Below are positions 37,957 to 46,643 of a stretch of DNA of 64,000 nt, piece after piece. Each line of letters opens with the position of its first letter. Within the stretch, counting starts at the first letter, position 1. Source of the stretch: Micromonospora echinospora (GTDB lineage: Bacteria > Actinomycetota > Actinomycetes > Mycobacteriales > Micromonosporaceae); the NCBI RefSeq assembly GCF_900091495.1, contig NZ_LT607413.1:5657001-5721000 (forward strand). Direction: 5' to 3'. Both the position numbers and the translations under genes were made by a program. The notes below the pieces were generated by a model. The model made no database searches. It was not told the origin of the DNA and saw nothing but the letters and a program-made list of their open reading frames with translations.

Positions 37957-39597
37957 TCAGGACAGCGTTCCCAGCACGGCTGCCGCTGCGTTCGCGCTGG
38001 TGACCCGCTCGGCCATGGTCCGGCGGATCCGCTCGGTCGCGGCGAAGGCAGCCGACGGATCGCGCAGGACCCGGGCGGTGTGGGCGGCCCAGAGCCGGGT
38101 GGTGGCCGCGTCGTCGGTGTCGATCGGCAGCACGGCCAGCGCCGCGTCGTCCGGCGGTAGGACCTCGCGCAGCAGCATCCCCAGTCCGCTGTTCGCGCTG
38201 ACCAGGAGCGGGGTGCCGGCGACGACGGCTTCGAGCCCGACCAGGCCGAAGCCCTCGACCCGGGAGGGCATGAGCACCAGGCTGGCCCGGCGCAGGTCGT
38301 CGCGGACGTCGGCGCTGTCGGTGGAGTAGGTCCGGGGAGTGACCTGCAACCCGGGTCGGTCCGCCCACCGCAGGACCGTCTCCCGAAGCCGGCCGTGTTC
38401 GGTTGGCGGCACGCCGCGCAGCAGCAGTTCGAGTTCGGTGCCGCCCGGACTGAGCAGTTCCACGGCGGCCCCCACCGCGCGGGCCGCCAGGTCGAGGCCC
38501 TTGACCTGCCAGTCGTCGAGCCGTCCGGAGAGCATGACCTGGCGCTGGTGCCAGCGGGGCGCCGTCCGGGGGGTGTCGTCGTCGAGGTCGAAGCCCGGGT
38601 CGATCCGTCCCGGGGCGGTGACGTCGGGATGGACGGACAGGTCCCGTTCGAGCAGGCCGTGCAGCAGCGGGCCCACCCCGAAGGCCCGGGTGGCGGTACG
38701 GGCCAGTTCGATGTCCTCCTTCCAGCGCTGCTCGGCGATGGCGCCGGCGTCCGGACGGTCACCGCGTTGCCACTCGATGTGGTCCGACCAGGTGTGCACG
38801 ACGTGCGCGCGGGCTGCCGTGGGGAAGTGGTCCTCGACCATGATCCGGGCGTGCGTGCCGGTGATCCGGCCGTGGCCCACGACGAGGTCCGGCTTCCAGC
38901 CGTCGGGCAGGGGCGGACGGCGGAACAGCGCGTACCGTTCGGCGCTGTCGGCGGCTGCCGGGGGAGCGGCCACCAGGGTGACCCCGGCCGCCTGGGCGTG
39001 GGCGGTCTCCTCCGGGGACGGCCGGAGCACGACGCAGACGACGTCCGCGCCGGCGCGGGCGAGCGCGGCGCACAGGGCGCGGTTAAACGTGCTCAGCCCG
39101 CCCTTGGCGGAGAACCAGTGGGTGTCCAGCGTCAGCACCCGTGGCGACGGGCCCCCGGCGGGGTCGGCCGTCCCCGCCGGTTCCGGGCCCCACCCGTTCC
39201 CGGTCCATCCCACCGGGCCGGTGGCGGCGGTGGGCAGGACGGTGGCGAGCAGTCGGGCCGCCGCCTCGGGATCGCGGGCCCGGACCCGGACCACCTGGTC
39301 GGTGGCGCGCAGTTCCACCTCGACGAAACCCGGCTCGGCCATGGCGGTCAGCCAGTCCCGGGCGATCCGGGCGACCCCGGTGACGAGGTGCGTGCCCGTC
39401 GCGGTGAGGTCGTCGAGGAGGGTGACCACCGCCACCGGGTCGCGTCGCCCCCACAGGGGACCCCGGTCGCCCAGGTCGAACCCGGTCCGCGCCGACAGCC
39501 CCAGGTCCTCCAGCCGGGCCGTGAACTGCGCCCGGACGGAGTCGTCGACGTCCTCGGCGAACTTGACGACCGCCTGCCCCGGGGCTGAGTGTGCCAT
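37957..39597 (-). CDS. GT4-family glycosyltransferase with unassigned N-terminal domain
   Basis: This is a 546-residue protein. Residues from about 150 to the end form a GT-B glycosyltransferase: KGGLSTFNRALCAALA at the acceptor side, then SGRLDDWQVKGLDLA and the E-x7-E donor motif within SRVEGFGLVGLEAVVAG. The first 125 residues are an extra domain, mixed alpha/beta, with LLDDLTATGTHLV and WLTAMAEPGFVEVELRATD. I do not recognise it with certainty; it faintly recalls effector-associated domains of bacterial conflict systems. The start (ATG 39597; an in-frame ATG at 39606 also exists) is only about 50 bases from the divergent CHAT gene, so both may be regulated together. Confidence 0.8.
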   Translation of the reverse strand: MAHSAPGQAVVKFAEDVDDSVRAQFTARLEDLGLSARTGFDLGDRGPLWGRRDPVAVVTLLDDLTATGTHLVTGVARIARDWLTAMAEPGFVEVELRATDQVVRVRARDPEAAARLLATVLPTAATGPVGWTGNGWGPEPAGTADPAGGPSPRVLTLDTHWFSAKGGLSTFNRALCAALARAGADVVCVVLRPSPEETAHAQAAGVTLVAAPPAAADSAERYALFRRPPLPDGWKPDLVVGHGRITGTHARIMVEDHFPTAARAHVVHTWSDHIEWQRGDRPDAGAIAEQRWKEDIELARTATRAFGVGPLLHGLLERDLSVHPDVTAPGRIDPGFDLDDDTPRTAPRWHQRQVMLSGRLDDWQVKGLDLAARAVGAAVELLSPGGTELELLLRGVPPTEHGRLRETVLRWADRPGLQVTPRTYSTDSADVRDDLRRASLVLMPSRVEGFGLVGLEAVVAGTPLLVSANSGLGMLLREVLPPDDAALAVLPIDTDDAATTRLWAAHTARVLRDPSAAFAATERIRRTMAERVTSANAAAAVLGTLS

Positions 39598-39648
39598 GGG
39601 CACCATGATGACAGTCCACAGTCGATGGTGGGAGTGGATGGTGGCGCG

Positions 39649-42171
39649 GTGAGCCTTTCCGGACGGTCGGACCTCCTCGACCACCTCGTCGACCCGGTGG
39701 CCGCGCTGCCGTCGGACCATCCCCACCGGTCCGCCGCCGTGCGTCTGCACGCGGAGCGTAGCTGGCGGCTCCTGGCCGACCTCTATCAGCAGCAGTCGGA
39801 GGTGGCCTGGCGGGAACACCGTCCGGCCCTGGCGCTCCGGCTCCTGTTGGCCGAGAGCCGGGTGGCGCTGCGGACGGACGACCGGCAGCGGTTCGGCGAG
39901 ACGCTCCTCATCCTCGGCCAGCGGCACCGGCTGACCGGGGGATCCACCGCGGCCGAAGCGTGGAACCGGGTCCTGCTGCGGGCGCCCCTCGACGTCGACA
40001 CCGCCCGGTTCCACGCCCACGCGTGGCGGGAGCTGGCGGCCCTGCGCGAGGTGACCCGCCGCTACGACGAGGGCCTGTCCTGCTGCGAGCGGGCTCTCAC
40101 GGTGTGCCGCCGGTACGCCGACGCGCCGGGGGTCGCCGGGCGACACGTGCGGGCCCTGGTGCAGACGGCGACGATCCGACGGCTCCGGGGCGAGTTGGTG
40201 ACCGCCCGGGACCTCCTGCGCGAGGCCCGCGAGCTCGCCGAGGCCCGGGGCGTCGACGCGTTCACCCGGGGACTGGTCGCGCTCCGGGAGGGTGGCCTGG
40301 AGATCGTCCTCGGGCGGCCGGAGATGGCGCTCAGCGCGTACCGGCGCGCCGCGACGGCGTTCGAGCGGGTGAGCGAGAACAACCTCCTGTACACCCGCTT
40401 ACGCGAGGTCGCGGCGTTGCGCGAGCTGGGGCGGCTCGACGCCGCGTTGCGGATCACCGACGACCTGGCGGACCGGTTCCGGGCGCGTGGCGACGCGTAC
40501 CGGCTCGGCCAGGTCCTGCTGGAGCGGGCCGAGGTCCTGCAGAGCCGGGGGGACACGGTGGCCGTCGCGGCCACCCTGGAGGAGACGAGGTCGTACTACG
40601 AGGGGGTCGACACGCTGGAGGCGCTGCGCTGGCACCGGCACGTCGCCCGCGCCCTGATCGCCTCGGGTGGCGACGGGGCGACCGCCGCCCGGCATCTGGC
40701 CGTGGTGCTCGACCGGGCCGGCCGCCCGGGCGGGCGGGACCTCAACCGGACCATGCTCGCGCTCCACGACCTGCACCGGATCCCGGAGACCGACGTCCTG
40801 TCACCGTCGCTGCGGCACGCGGCGGGGCGGGGCGCGCTGCTCGCCGCCGACCTGCAACGTGACTCGCTGCACGAACCGGACGTGCGCTGGGCGAACCACG
40901 CCCACCGGGAGGAGGTGTACCAGGCGGCGGTGCTGGCCCACACCGTCGCGGACGAACCGGAGAGCACCGCGCGGGTGGCCGAGACGGGCCGCGCCGACCT
41001 GCTGAACCAACTGCTGGTGACCCGCTCCGGTGGGGCCGCCGGCACCATCGCCGAGTCCCGGATCGACGTGCCGCCCGCCGATCCCGGACTGGCCGACGAG
41101 GTCTTCGCGGTGGCCCGGCTCGCCGCCGGGTCGATCCGCTCCGGGCGGGCACCCGACCGGGTGGCGCCGCCGCCGCTGCCGGGTCGCCTGCCGGCCCCGG
41201 CCGTTCTCGACACGATGGCCGACGTCGTGGTGGTCGTCAACCTTGGTCGCGGCCCCGACGGCTGGTGGTCGTCGGTGCTGACCCGGCCCCGGCACGGCGC
41301 GTGGCGGGCGGCGTTGCGTACCGCCTCCACGGAGCTGGCCGCCCGGCTCGACAGCCTGGTAGCCGGCGTCCAACTGCCGCCCCGGGGCGTGTCCCGGGCG
41401 GTGTGGGCGGAACTCGGCGCGTTCCTGCTGCCCGATCCGGCCGTCTGGGCCGGAACACCGGAGCAACCCCGGTCGGTGGCGATCGCCCCGGACCCCCGGC
41501 TGTGGCATCTGCCGCACGCGGCGCTGATCCGGGACGGCACGTACCTCTGTGACGTGGCCGAGGTGAGTCTGACGCCGAGCCTGCGGACGCTGGAACTGCT
41601 GCTGGCCCGTTCGGCGTCCACCGGTCCCGGCCCGACGCCGGCCGGTCCGGCGGTGAGCCTGCTCGACCGTGGCCTGGGAGGTCACCGGGTGGAGCGGGCC
41701 GCCCTCGACGACTGGCCGGGCGACCACCGTGCGGTCGCCCGGCTGCCGCAGGTCGACGAGGTGGTGGATCCCGCACTGCTGTACGTCTCGGGGCACGGCG
41801 ACCGTGCGGGAGCCGACGCCCTGCTGGGGCCGGACGGTGTCACGATGGACGCCCTCGCTCCCCGGCAACTGCCGCCGCTGGTCGTCCTGAACGGCTGTTG
41901 GAGCGGCACGGCGTCCAGCCGGTACGGGTACGACCCGTTGAGCCTGGCCGTGGGCGCGCTGCTCGGTGGTGCCGACACGGTGGTCGCCGGCATCGGACGG
42001 ATCGGCAGCGTGGCGTCGGCGCACGTCGGCGCGCACCTCGTCCGGCAGGTCGGCCGGGGCGTTCCGGTGATCACAGCACTGCGGCACGCGCAACGGCAGA
42101 TTCGTACGGAGCATCCCGACCTCGGCCCGTTCGAGTGGGCCGGACTGTGCGGCGTGGGTGCCGGTCGGTGA
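39649..42171 (+). CDS. TPR-CHAT domain protein (caspase-like fold)
   Basis: This protein is about 840 residues long. The N-terminal two thirds is a helical solenoid consistent with TPR-like repeats (for example ALRLLLAESRVALRTDD and YDEGLSCCERALTVCR). The C-terminal CHAT domain carries the catalytic pair His716 in LLYVSGHGD and Cys750 in VVLNGCWSG, with WHLPHAALI upstream, so a peptidase role is plausible. CHAT proteases are known effectors in bacterial defence and signalling systems. The start is uncertain: GTG 39649 is preferred, and ATG 39625 is possible. A TTA leucine codon lies at 40399-40401, rare in such genomes. It is divergent from a GT4 gene. Confidence 0.85.
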   Translation: MSLSGRSDLLDHLVDPVAALPSDHPHRSAAVRLHAERSWRLLADLYQQQSEVAWREHRPALALRLLLAESRVALRTDDRQRFGETLLILGQRHRLTGGSTAAEAWNRVLLRAPLDVDTARFHAHAWRELAALREVTRRYDEGLSCCERALTVCRRYADAPGVAGRHVRALVQTATIRRLRGELVTARDLLREARELAEARGVDAFTRGLVALREGGLEIVLGRPEMALSAYRRAATAFERVSENNLLYTRLREVAALRELGRLDAALRITDDLADRFRARGDAYRLGQVLLERAEVLQSRGDTVAVAATLEETRSYYEGVDTLEALRWHRHVARALIASGGDGATAARHLAVVLDRAGRPGGRDLNRTMLALHDLHRIPETDVLSPSLRHAAGRGALLAADLQRDSLHEPDVRWANHAHREEVYQAAVLAHTVADEPESTARVAETGRADLLNQLLVTRSGGAAGTIAESRIDVPPADPGLADEVFAVARLAAGSIRSGRAPDRVAPPPLPGRLPAPAVLDTMADVVVVVNLGRGPDGWWSSVLTRPRHGAWRAALRTASTELAARLDSLVAGVQLPPRGVSRAVWAELGAFLLPDPAVWAGTPEQPRSVAIAPDPRLWHLPHAALIRDGTYLCDVAEVSLTPSLRTLELLLARSASTGPGPTPAGPAVSLLDRGLGGHRVERAALDDWPGDHRAVARLPQVDEVVDPALLYVSGHGDRAGADALLGPDGVTMDALAPRQLPPLVVLNGCWSGTASSRYGYDPLSLAVGALLGGADTVVAGIGRIGSVASAHVGAHLVRQVGRGVPVITALRHAQRQIRTEHPDLGPFEWAGLCGVGAGR

Positions 42172-42277
42172 TCCGCCGGTCGCCGTTGCCCGACGGTTTC
42201 CACGGTGTTTCCTCGTCGGTCCCAACTGGATACGACGGTCCGTGGTGATCGCGTCACGCCGGAGGGAAACTGGGTGT

Positions 42278-42841
42278 GTGGAATGGATCCCGGTTGTCGG
42301 TGTGGTCTGTGGGGCGGTCATCGCTCTGACCAGTGCGTTGATGGTGGAGGCGCAGCACAATCGCGCCCAGCGTCGCCAGCATCGTGAGGCGGAGCGGGTT
42401 CGCTACTGTCTGGAGTTCGCCCTGGCGCTCGACTCGGCGCACAGCGCGTTGCGTGAGGTGGCCCAGGACCATGACGTTTCCCGGGACCGCCTCCGGCCCG
42501 CCAACCGGGCGGTCCACCGGGCGGGTGTCTTCGCCACCCGGGAGCGGTTGCTCGTGGCCGGGACGGTGGATCTCGTCAAGGCCGGGGAACTGGCCTACGA
42601 CCGGTTGATCGCCGTCCGCAACGCGGTACGCACCGGCGCGACCCTCCAGTCGAGGGAGTACCACCAGGCCTACCACGCGTTCACCGAGGCGGTCTGGCAG
42701 CTCAGGATGGCGGCGCGGGCGGACCTCGACCAGGTCGTGCTGGAACCGGCGGACCTGGACCGGCGGAGCTGGTCGGAGCGGGAGGGCTGCCGCTGGTGCC
42801 TCGAACCGGCGTCCCGGGAGCCCGATCCGTCACCGGTCTGA
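42278..42841 (+). CDS. Hypothetical membrane-anchored protein
   Basis: This 187-residue protein is of no family I recognise. The start is GTG 42278 with GGAGGG eleven bases upstream. Residues 3-25 form one transmembrane helix (WIPVVGVVCGAVIALTSALM). The rest is a charged, mainly helical cytoplasmic region rich in Arg, Glu and Ala that could be a coiled coil, ending in a small CRWC pair. It follows the CHAT gene by 106 bases on the same strand and might be its partner at the membrane, which is inference. Confidence 0.7.
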   Translation: MEWIPVVGVVCGAVIALTSALMVEAQHNRAQRRQHREAERVRYCLEFALALDSAHSALREVAQDHDVSRDRLRPANRAVHRAGVFATRERLLVAGTVDLVKAGELAYDRLIAVRNAVRTGATLQSREYHQAYHAFTEAVWQLRMAARADLDQVVLEPADLDRRSWSEREGCRWCLEPASREPDPSPV

Positions 42842-42994
42842 GGTGGGCCGGCGACGCGGCCCGGGGGACGCTGACAGGGCCGACGTGATCCGGTCCAGCG
42901 CCGCGGCGAGTGAGCGCCGTCGGTAGCTGTTTCCTGTCGCCTGACGCAACGGGAAGCAGCATTCCCGCCCGGAAGACCAACTCGCCGCAACGGC

Positions 42995-43025
42995 GACGCC
43001 AGCACCCGCTGCGGGTGCTGGCGTC
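42995..43025. terminator. Perfect 15-bp hairpin
   Basis: Arms 42995-43009 and 43011-43025 are perfect reverse complements around a single central T. It lies between convergent genes (stops at 42841 and 43045), so it should terminate both. Confidence 0.8.
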
Positions 43026-43044
43026 GGGTCGGCGGGGACGTCGG

Positions 43045-43203
43045 TCAGCCCTTGGCCTCCCGCTTGGCCATCTGCGGTTCGGCACCCCGGCCGACCTTGC
43101 GCAGAGCGTCACGCAACTGATGCTCGGTCATCTTGGAGTTCCCCTCGATGCCGGCCTGGTGGGCCTGGCGGCGCAGGTCGTGAATCTGCTCCCGGTCTGC
43201 CAT
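43045..43203 (-). CDS. Small Rho-N/SAP-like peptide
   Basis: This 52-residue basic protein begins MADREQIHDLRRQAHQAG. The core, a helix followed by IEGNSKMTEHQLRDALRKV, resembles the Rho N-terminal/SAP-like helix-extended-helix motif, often a nucleic-acid-binding element. Similar short proteins are common and mostly uncharacterised in actinomycetes. A strong GGAGG site precedes the ATG at 43203. Confidence 0.65.
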   Translation of the reverse strand: MADREQIHDLRRQAHQAGIEGNSKMTEHQLRDALRKVGRGAEPQMAKREAKG

Positions 43204-43323
43204 GTCAACCTCCCCGTGTCCGTTCCCGCCCGAGCAACCTGCTCGGGCGGTCGATGCCGGTGGCTTCCCGGCTCCGGGACCGGCAAACACCCGGGGGCAG
43301 CGGTCATGCCCGGCGACCACCCG

Positions 43324-43494
43324 TCACTGCTCGTCGTCGACGACGTCGGTCTGGTTGTCGTGGGTGACAGTGGCCGGGAGGTGCTCGTCCGGCTGGGGCG
43401 CCTGTGCCATGGTGTGGTGGGGATCCCCGTCCGGGGAGAACAGCACCCGGTCGGTCTTCGGGGTCTTCTCCTGGTCTTCCTCCGGTTCGGTCAT
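43324..43494 (-). CDS. Small acidic hypothetical protein
   Basis: This 56-residue, very acidic, probably disordered protein begins MTEPEEDQEKTPKTD and ends DVVDDEQ. It has no membrane segment. It lies between the small basic gene and a membrane-protein gene on the same strand. Its codon bias is gene-like but evidence is limited. Confidence 0.5.
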   Translation of the reverse strand: MTEPEEDQEKTPKTDRVLFSPDGDPHHTMAQAPQPDEHLPATVTHDNQTDVVDDEQ

Positions 43495-43535
43495 CTCCAG
43501 GTTCCTTCCGTTTCCGACCAACCGCTGGCCCTGTC

Positions 43536-44126
43536 TCATCCCGGGAGCAGACGACGCAGAACGCCCCGGGCGGTGGCGACGCTGCGGTAGGACTGCACCA
43601 GGTACGAGCCGAGCACGATGTTCGCGCCGGCCAGTGCGGGCACCACGTACTGGGCGACGCGCTGGCGGCGCTGCCACACCGCGATCTCCTCGGGGGTGCC
43701 CGTGGTGGGCAGGGTGGCGTCCTTGACGTCCACCTGGCTGCCACGCTGGCGGGCCTCCTCGGCGAGTTGTCCGATTCGGGTGCCGCAGTAGGCGGCGTAG
43801 CCGGTGGCGGCCGCCCCCAGCACCGCCGTACCCGCCTTGGCCATCCCGACGGACGCGAAACCCTTCTGCAACGCCAGTCGACGACCACCGGTGCGGGCGA
43901 GGTAGAGCCCGGCGAGCAGGGTCGCGCCGATGCCCGCCCACTGGACGGGACCGAACCGCCTCCACGCCGACTCCGCCACCCGGATGCGGTCGATGCCCTG
44001 CGCCAGGTCGCTGCCGGACTTGTTCACCCCGGCGACGCCCATGACGGTGCCGCCGAACCACAACGCCGATCCGACGTCGTGGACCGCCTGGGCGACGGCG
44101 TGGTTGTCGGTCAGGGTCAACTGCAT
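43536..44126 (-). CDS. Hypothetical membrane protein
   Basis: This 196-residue protein has at least three hydrophobic segments: near residues 15-35 (ALWFGGTVMGVAGV), 62-78 (WAGIGATLLAGLYLA) and 160-176 (VVPALAGANIVLGSYLV), with a further stretch near 95-112. A GGAGGA site lies before the ATG at 44126. I do not recognise a family. It may be co-transcribed with the two small downstream genes. Confidence 0.72.
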   Translation of the reverse strand: MQLTLTDNHAVAQAVHDVGSALWFGGTVMGVAGVNKSGSDLAQGIDRIRVAESAWRRFGPVQWAGIGATLLAGLYLARTGGRRLALQKGFASVGMAKAGTAVLGAAATGYAAYCGTRIGQLAEEARQRGSQVDVKDATLPTTGTPEEIAVWQRRQRVAQYVVPALAGANIVLGSYLVQSYRSVATARGVLRRLLPG

Positions 44127-44331
44127 GGTCTGACTCCTCCGCCCGCTGGTGCCGCCGGTGCCGATGCCCCCACCGTAAGGTGACGGCCCCGCGCTTCTCC
44201 CGGGTTCCGGCAAACGAGACCACCTCGGGTGCCCCGTCGGGATCGCGGAATCCAGGGGTCGCTCGGCGTGCGAACTCCGTCGGATGGCGGGGCGGTCATC
44301 CTGCCGATGGACCGGGGAGCCACCGGCGAGC

Positions 44332-45558
44332 ATGGCGGGTATGGGGCTACGCCGGACCGGGAAGTGGGGGCAGGACCTGCTGCACCGCCGGGAGGACGTG
44401 CGGCAGGCGAACTTCCTGGAGCTCTTCGTCGACCTGGTGCTGGTCTTCGCTCTCTCCGGGGTGGTCAACCGGGTGGTCCGGGACATCACCGACGACGAGG
44501 CGCTCGTGCGGATCCGGTCGCTGGGCTACCTGCTCGTCCTGGCGCTGCCGTTGATCTGGCTGTGGATCACCACCGCGCACATCACCAGCTGGTTCGACCC
44601 CCGTCGCCGTACGATCCAGTGGATGGTGCTGGCCAGCGCCTTCGGGCTGCTGGTCATGTCGTCGTCCCTGCCGGCGGCGTTCGACGGGCGGGCGTGGGCG
44701 TTCGTCCTGCCGTACGTGCTCCTGCGCGTCGTACGGCCGCTCATCCTGATCCCCGCCCTGCGCGGGCTCGCGCTGCGGGACCTCTATGTGCGGTCGGTGC
44801 TGTGGTGCGTCATGTCCGGAACGATCTGGCTGGCCGGTGTGGCCGTCACCGGTGGGGCGCGGGCCGCTGTCTGGGGGCTCGCCGTCACGGTGGACCTCGT
44901 CGCGGCACAGGTGCGGTGGCCGGTTCCGGGGATGAGGCGCCCGCCGGTCAGCGCGTGGGCGATGGACAGCGGCTACCACCTTCCCGAGCGCTACCAGCAG
45001 CTGCTGCTGATCGCCCTCGGCGAGAGCGTGCTGGCCGCCGGTATCACCTTCACCAACCAGCGTCTCGATCTACCGACCTGGACGGCGCTCGTGGTGGCCT
45101 TCCTGTCGACGGTGCTGCTGTGGCGGATCTACTTCTACCGCTCCGGAGAGGTGCTCGCCGAGGCGGTCACCGCGTCCGGCGACCGCGTCGCGGCCGGCCG
45201 GGCGACCGGGGTGGCACACCTGGTGATGGTGGTGGGCATCGTCGCCATCGCGGTCGGCTTCGAGGTCGCCCTGAAGTACCCGGGCGGCCGGCCCGAGCCG
45301 TCCTGGCTGGCGGTGATCCTCGGTGGTCCCGCCCTCTTCCTCTACGGCCGCATCCGGCTGGAACGCGTCGTGTTCGACCGCCTGTCCCGACGCCGGGTCG
45401 TCGCCATCGCCGTCCTGGCGGCGGTGGCCCTGCCCCTCGCGTTCGCCCCGCCACTGGCCGCCTCGGTGGTCGCGGCGGTCGTGCTGCTCGGCGTCGCGCT
45501 CGCCGACGCCCGGCACGCCGCCGGTCGTCCCGCCGAAGCGCCCTCGCCGGCCCACTGA
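44332..45558 (+). CDS. Low temperature requirement protein A (LtrA) family
   Basis: This protein of about 408 residues has many hydrophobic helices. The family hallmarks are the N-terminal FLELFVDLVLVFALSG and the later ERYQQLLLIALGESVLAAG. LtrA was first described in Listeria, and its biochemical role is unclear. The start could also be ATG 44341 or 44284; no start has a strong ribosome site. It is convergent with the CDF transporter gene. Confidence 0.85.
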   Translation: MAGMGLRRTGKWGQDLLHRREDVRQANFLELFVDLVLVFALSGVVNRVVRDITDDEALVRIRSLGYLLVLALPLIWLWITTAHITSWFDPRRRTIQWMVLASAFGLLVMSSSLPAAFDGRAWAFVLPYVLLRVVRPLILIPALRGLALRDLYVRSVLWCVMSGTIWLAGVAVTGGARAAVWGLAVTVDLVAAQVRWPVPGMRRPPVSAWAMDSGYHLPERYQQLLLIALGESVLAAGITFTNQRLDLPTWTALVVAFLSTVLLWRIYFYRSGEVLAEAVTASGDRVAAGRATGVAHLVMVVGIVAIAVGFEVALKYPGGRPEPSWLAVILGGPALFLYGRIRLERVVFDRLSRRRVVAIAVLAAVALPLAFAPPLAASVVAAVVLLGVALADARHAAGRPAEAPSPAH

Positions 45559-45567
45559 CCACCGGAC

Positions 45568-45584
45568 CCGGTACGGGGTACCGG
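45568..45584. terminator. Short hairpin between LtrA and CDF genes
   Basis: CCGGTAC and GTACCGG pair around a GGG loop in the 32-base gap between two convergent stop codons. It is a likely shared terminator. Confidence 0.55.
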
Positions 45585-45590
45585 CGCGCG

Positions 45591-46643
45591 TCACCCGGTG
45601 CGGACGTCGGTCGACTCCCGCGCGGACGACCTGCCCTCCGTCCGGGGACGCGGTCGCCTCCGGTCCGCGTCCTGCCGGTCGTGGTCGTCGGCGGGGCCTT
45701 CGATGCGGGTGACCGGGGCGACCACCAGGTCGTGGATCCGCCAGTCGAGGTCGCGGACCCAGGCGCCGAGGTCCTCCAGCCGTTCGACCAGCCGATCGGT
45801 GCCGGGCACCGGCACGACGAGCAGTTCGCCGACGAAGACGTGGCCCTCCTCGCGCAGCCGCAGCCAGGCGTCGGCGATCCAGTCGTGGTCGCGGACGGCG
45901 GTGAGGAGCTCGTCGGGCAGGGGGTGCGGCCGGCTGCCGTCGACCACGCGGGGTCGGCTGTCCATGAGGTTCGCGACCGCGCTGCGCAGGGTGCGGATCC
46001 CGTCCCGGACGATGTCGCCACCGATGATCAGCGCGGCCACCGCGTCGGCCCACCACAGGCCGGCACCGATGCCGAGGACGCCGAGGATCGCCGCACCGGC
46101 GGTCAGCCAGTCGGCCCGGTTCATCTCCGCGTCGGCGTGGAGCACCTTGTCGTGCAGTTGCCGGGCGATGCGCTGTTTGATCCGGCCGAGCAGGATCGCC
46201 GGCACCATCGTGGCGAACAGCACCACGATCATCAGCCAGCCCAGCCAGAACCGGTGACCGAACACCTCGATCAACCCGATCGGCGGGCGTTCCCGGGCGA
46301 GCAGGCGGACGGCGGAGTCGTAGACGACGTACCCGCCGAGGCCGAGCAGGGCGACCGAGCCGGCCAGGAAGGCGATGCTGACCGAGCGGTGGTAGCCGTA
46401 CGGGAAGCGGGGATTGGGCCGGCGGTTGCGGAACCGGGCGGCGACCAGGAAGGCGAGCGGCGGCACCAGACCGAGCATGTCCTCGATCCAGGCCGCCTTC
46501 ATCGCCTGGGACTGGCCGAGGGTCAGGGCCAGCAGGGTGATCGCCACGACGAAGAACCCGATGGTCCACCACTCCAGCCGCACCGCCCGCCGGTGCAGGG
46601 CGGCCTGTTCCGGTGGCAGTTCGAACCGGTCGTACACCCTCAC
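45591..46643 (-). CDS. Cation diffusion facilitator (CDF) family transporter
   Basis: This 350-residue protein has about six membrane helices followed by a cytoplasmic C-terminal domain (near 215-310) and a disordered, charged tail. CDF-like features are the early EWWTIGFFVVAITLLAL, the RFPYGYHRSVS loop and the helix with HADAEMNRADWLTAG, where the metal-binding residues differ from the common HxxxD. It probably exports a divalent metal; the ion cannot be predicted. GTG at 46643 overlaps the stop of the lipoprotein gene, so it is the second gene of a coupled pair. Confidence 0.85.
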   Translation of the reverse strand: MRVYDRFELPPEQAALHRRAVRLEWWTIGFFVVAITLLALTLGQSQAMKAAWIEDMLGLVPPLAFLVAARFRNRRPNPRFPYGYHRSVSIAFLAGSVALLGLGGYVVYDSAVRLLARERPPIGLIEVFGHRFWLGWLMIVVLFATMVPAILLGRIKQRIARQLHDKVLHADAEMNRADWLTAGAAILGVLGIGAGLWWADAVAALIIGGDIVRDGIRTLRSAVANLMDSRPRVVDGSRPHPLPDELLTAVRDHDWIADAWLRLREEGHVFVGELLVVPVPGTDRLVERLEDLGAWVRDLDWRIHDLVVAPVTRIEGPADDHDRQDADRRRPRPRTEGRSSARESTDVRTG

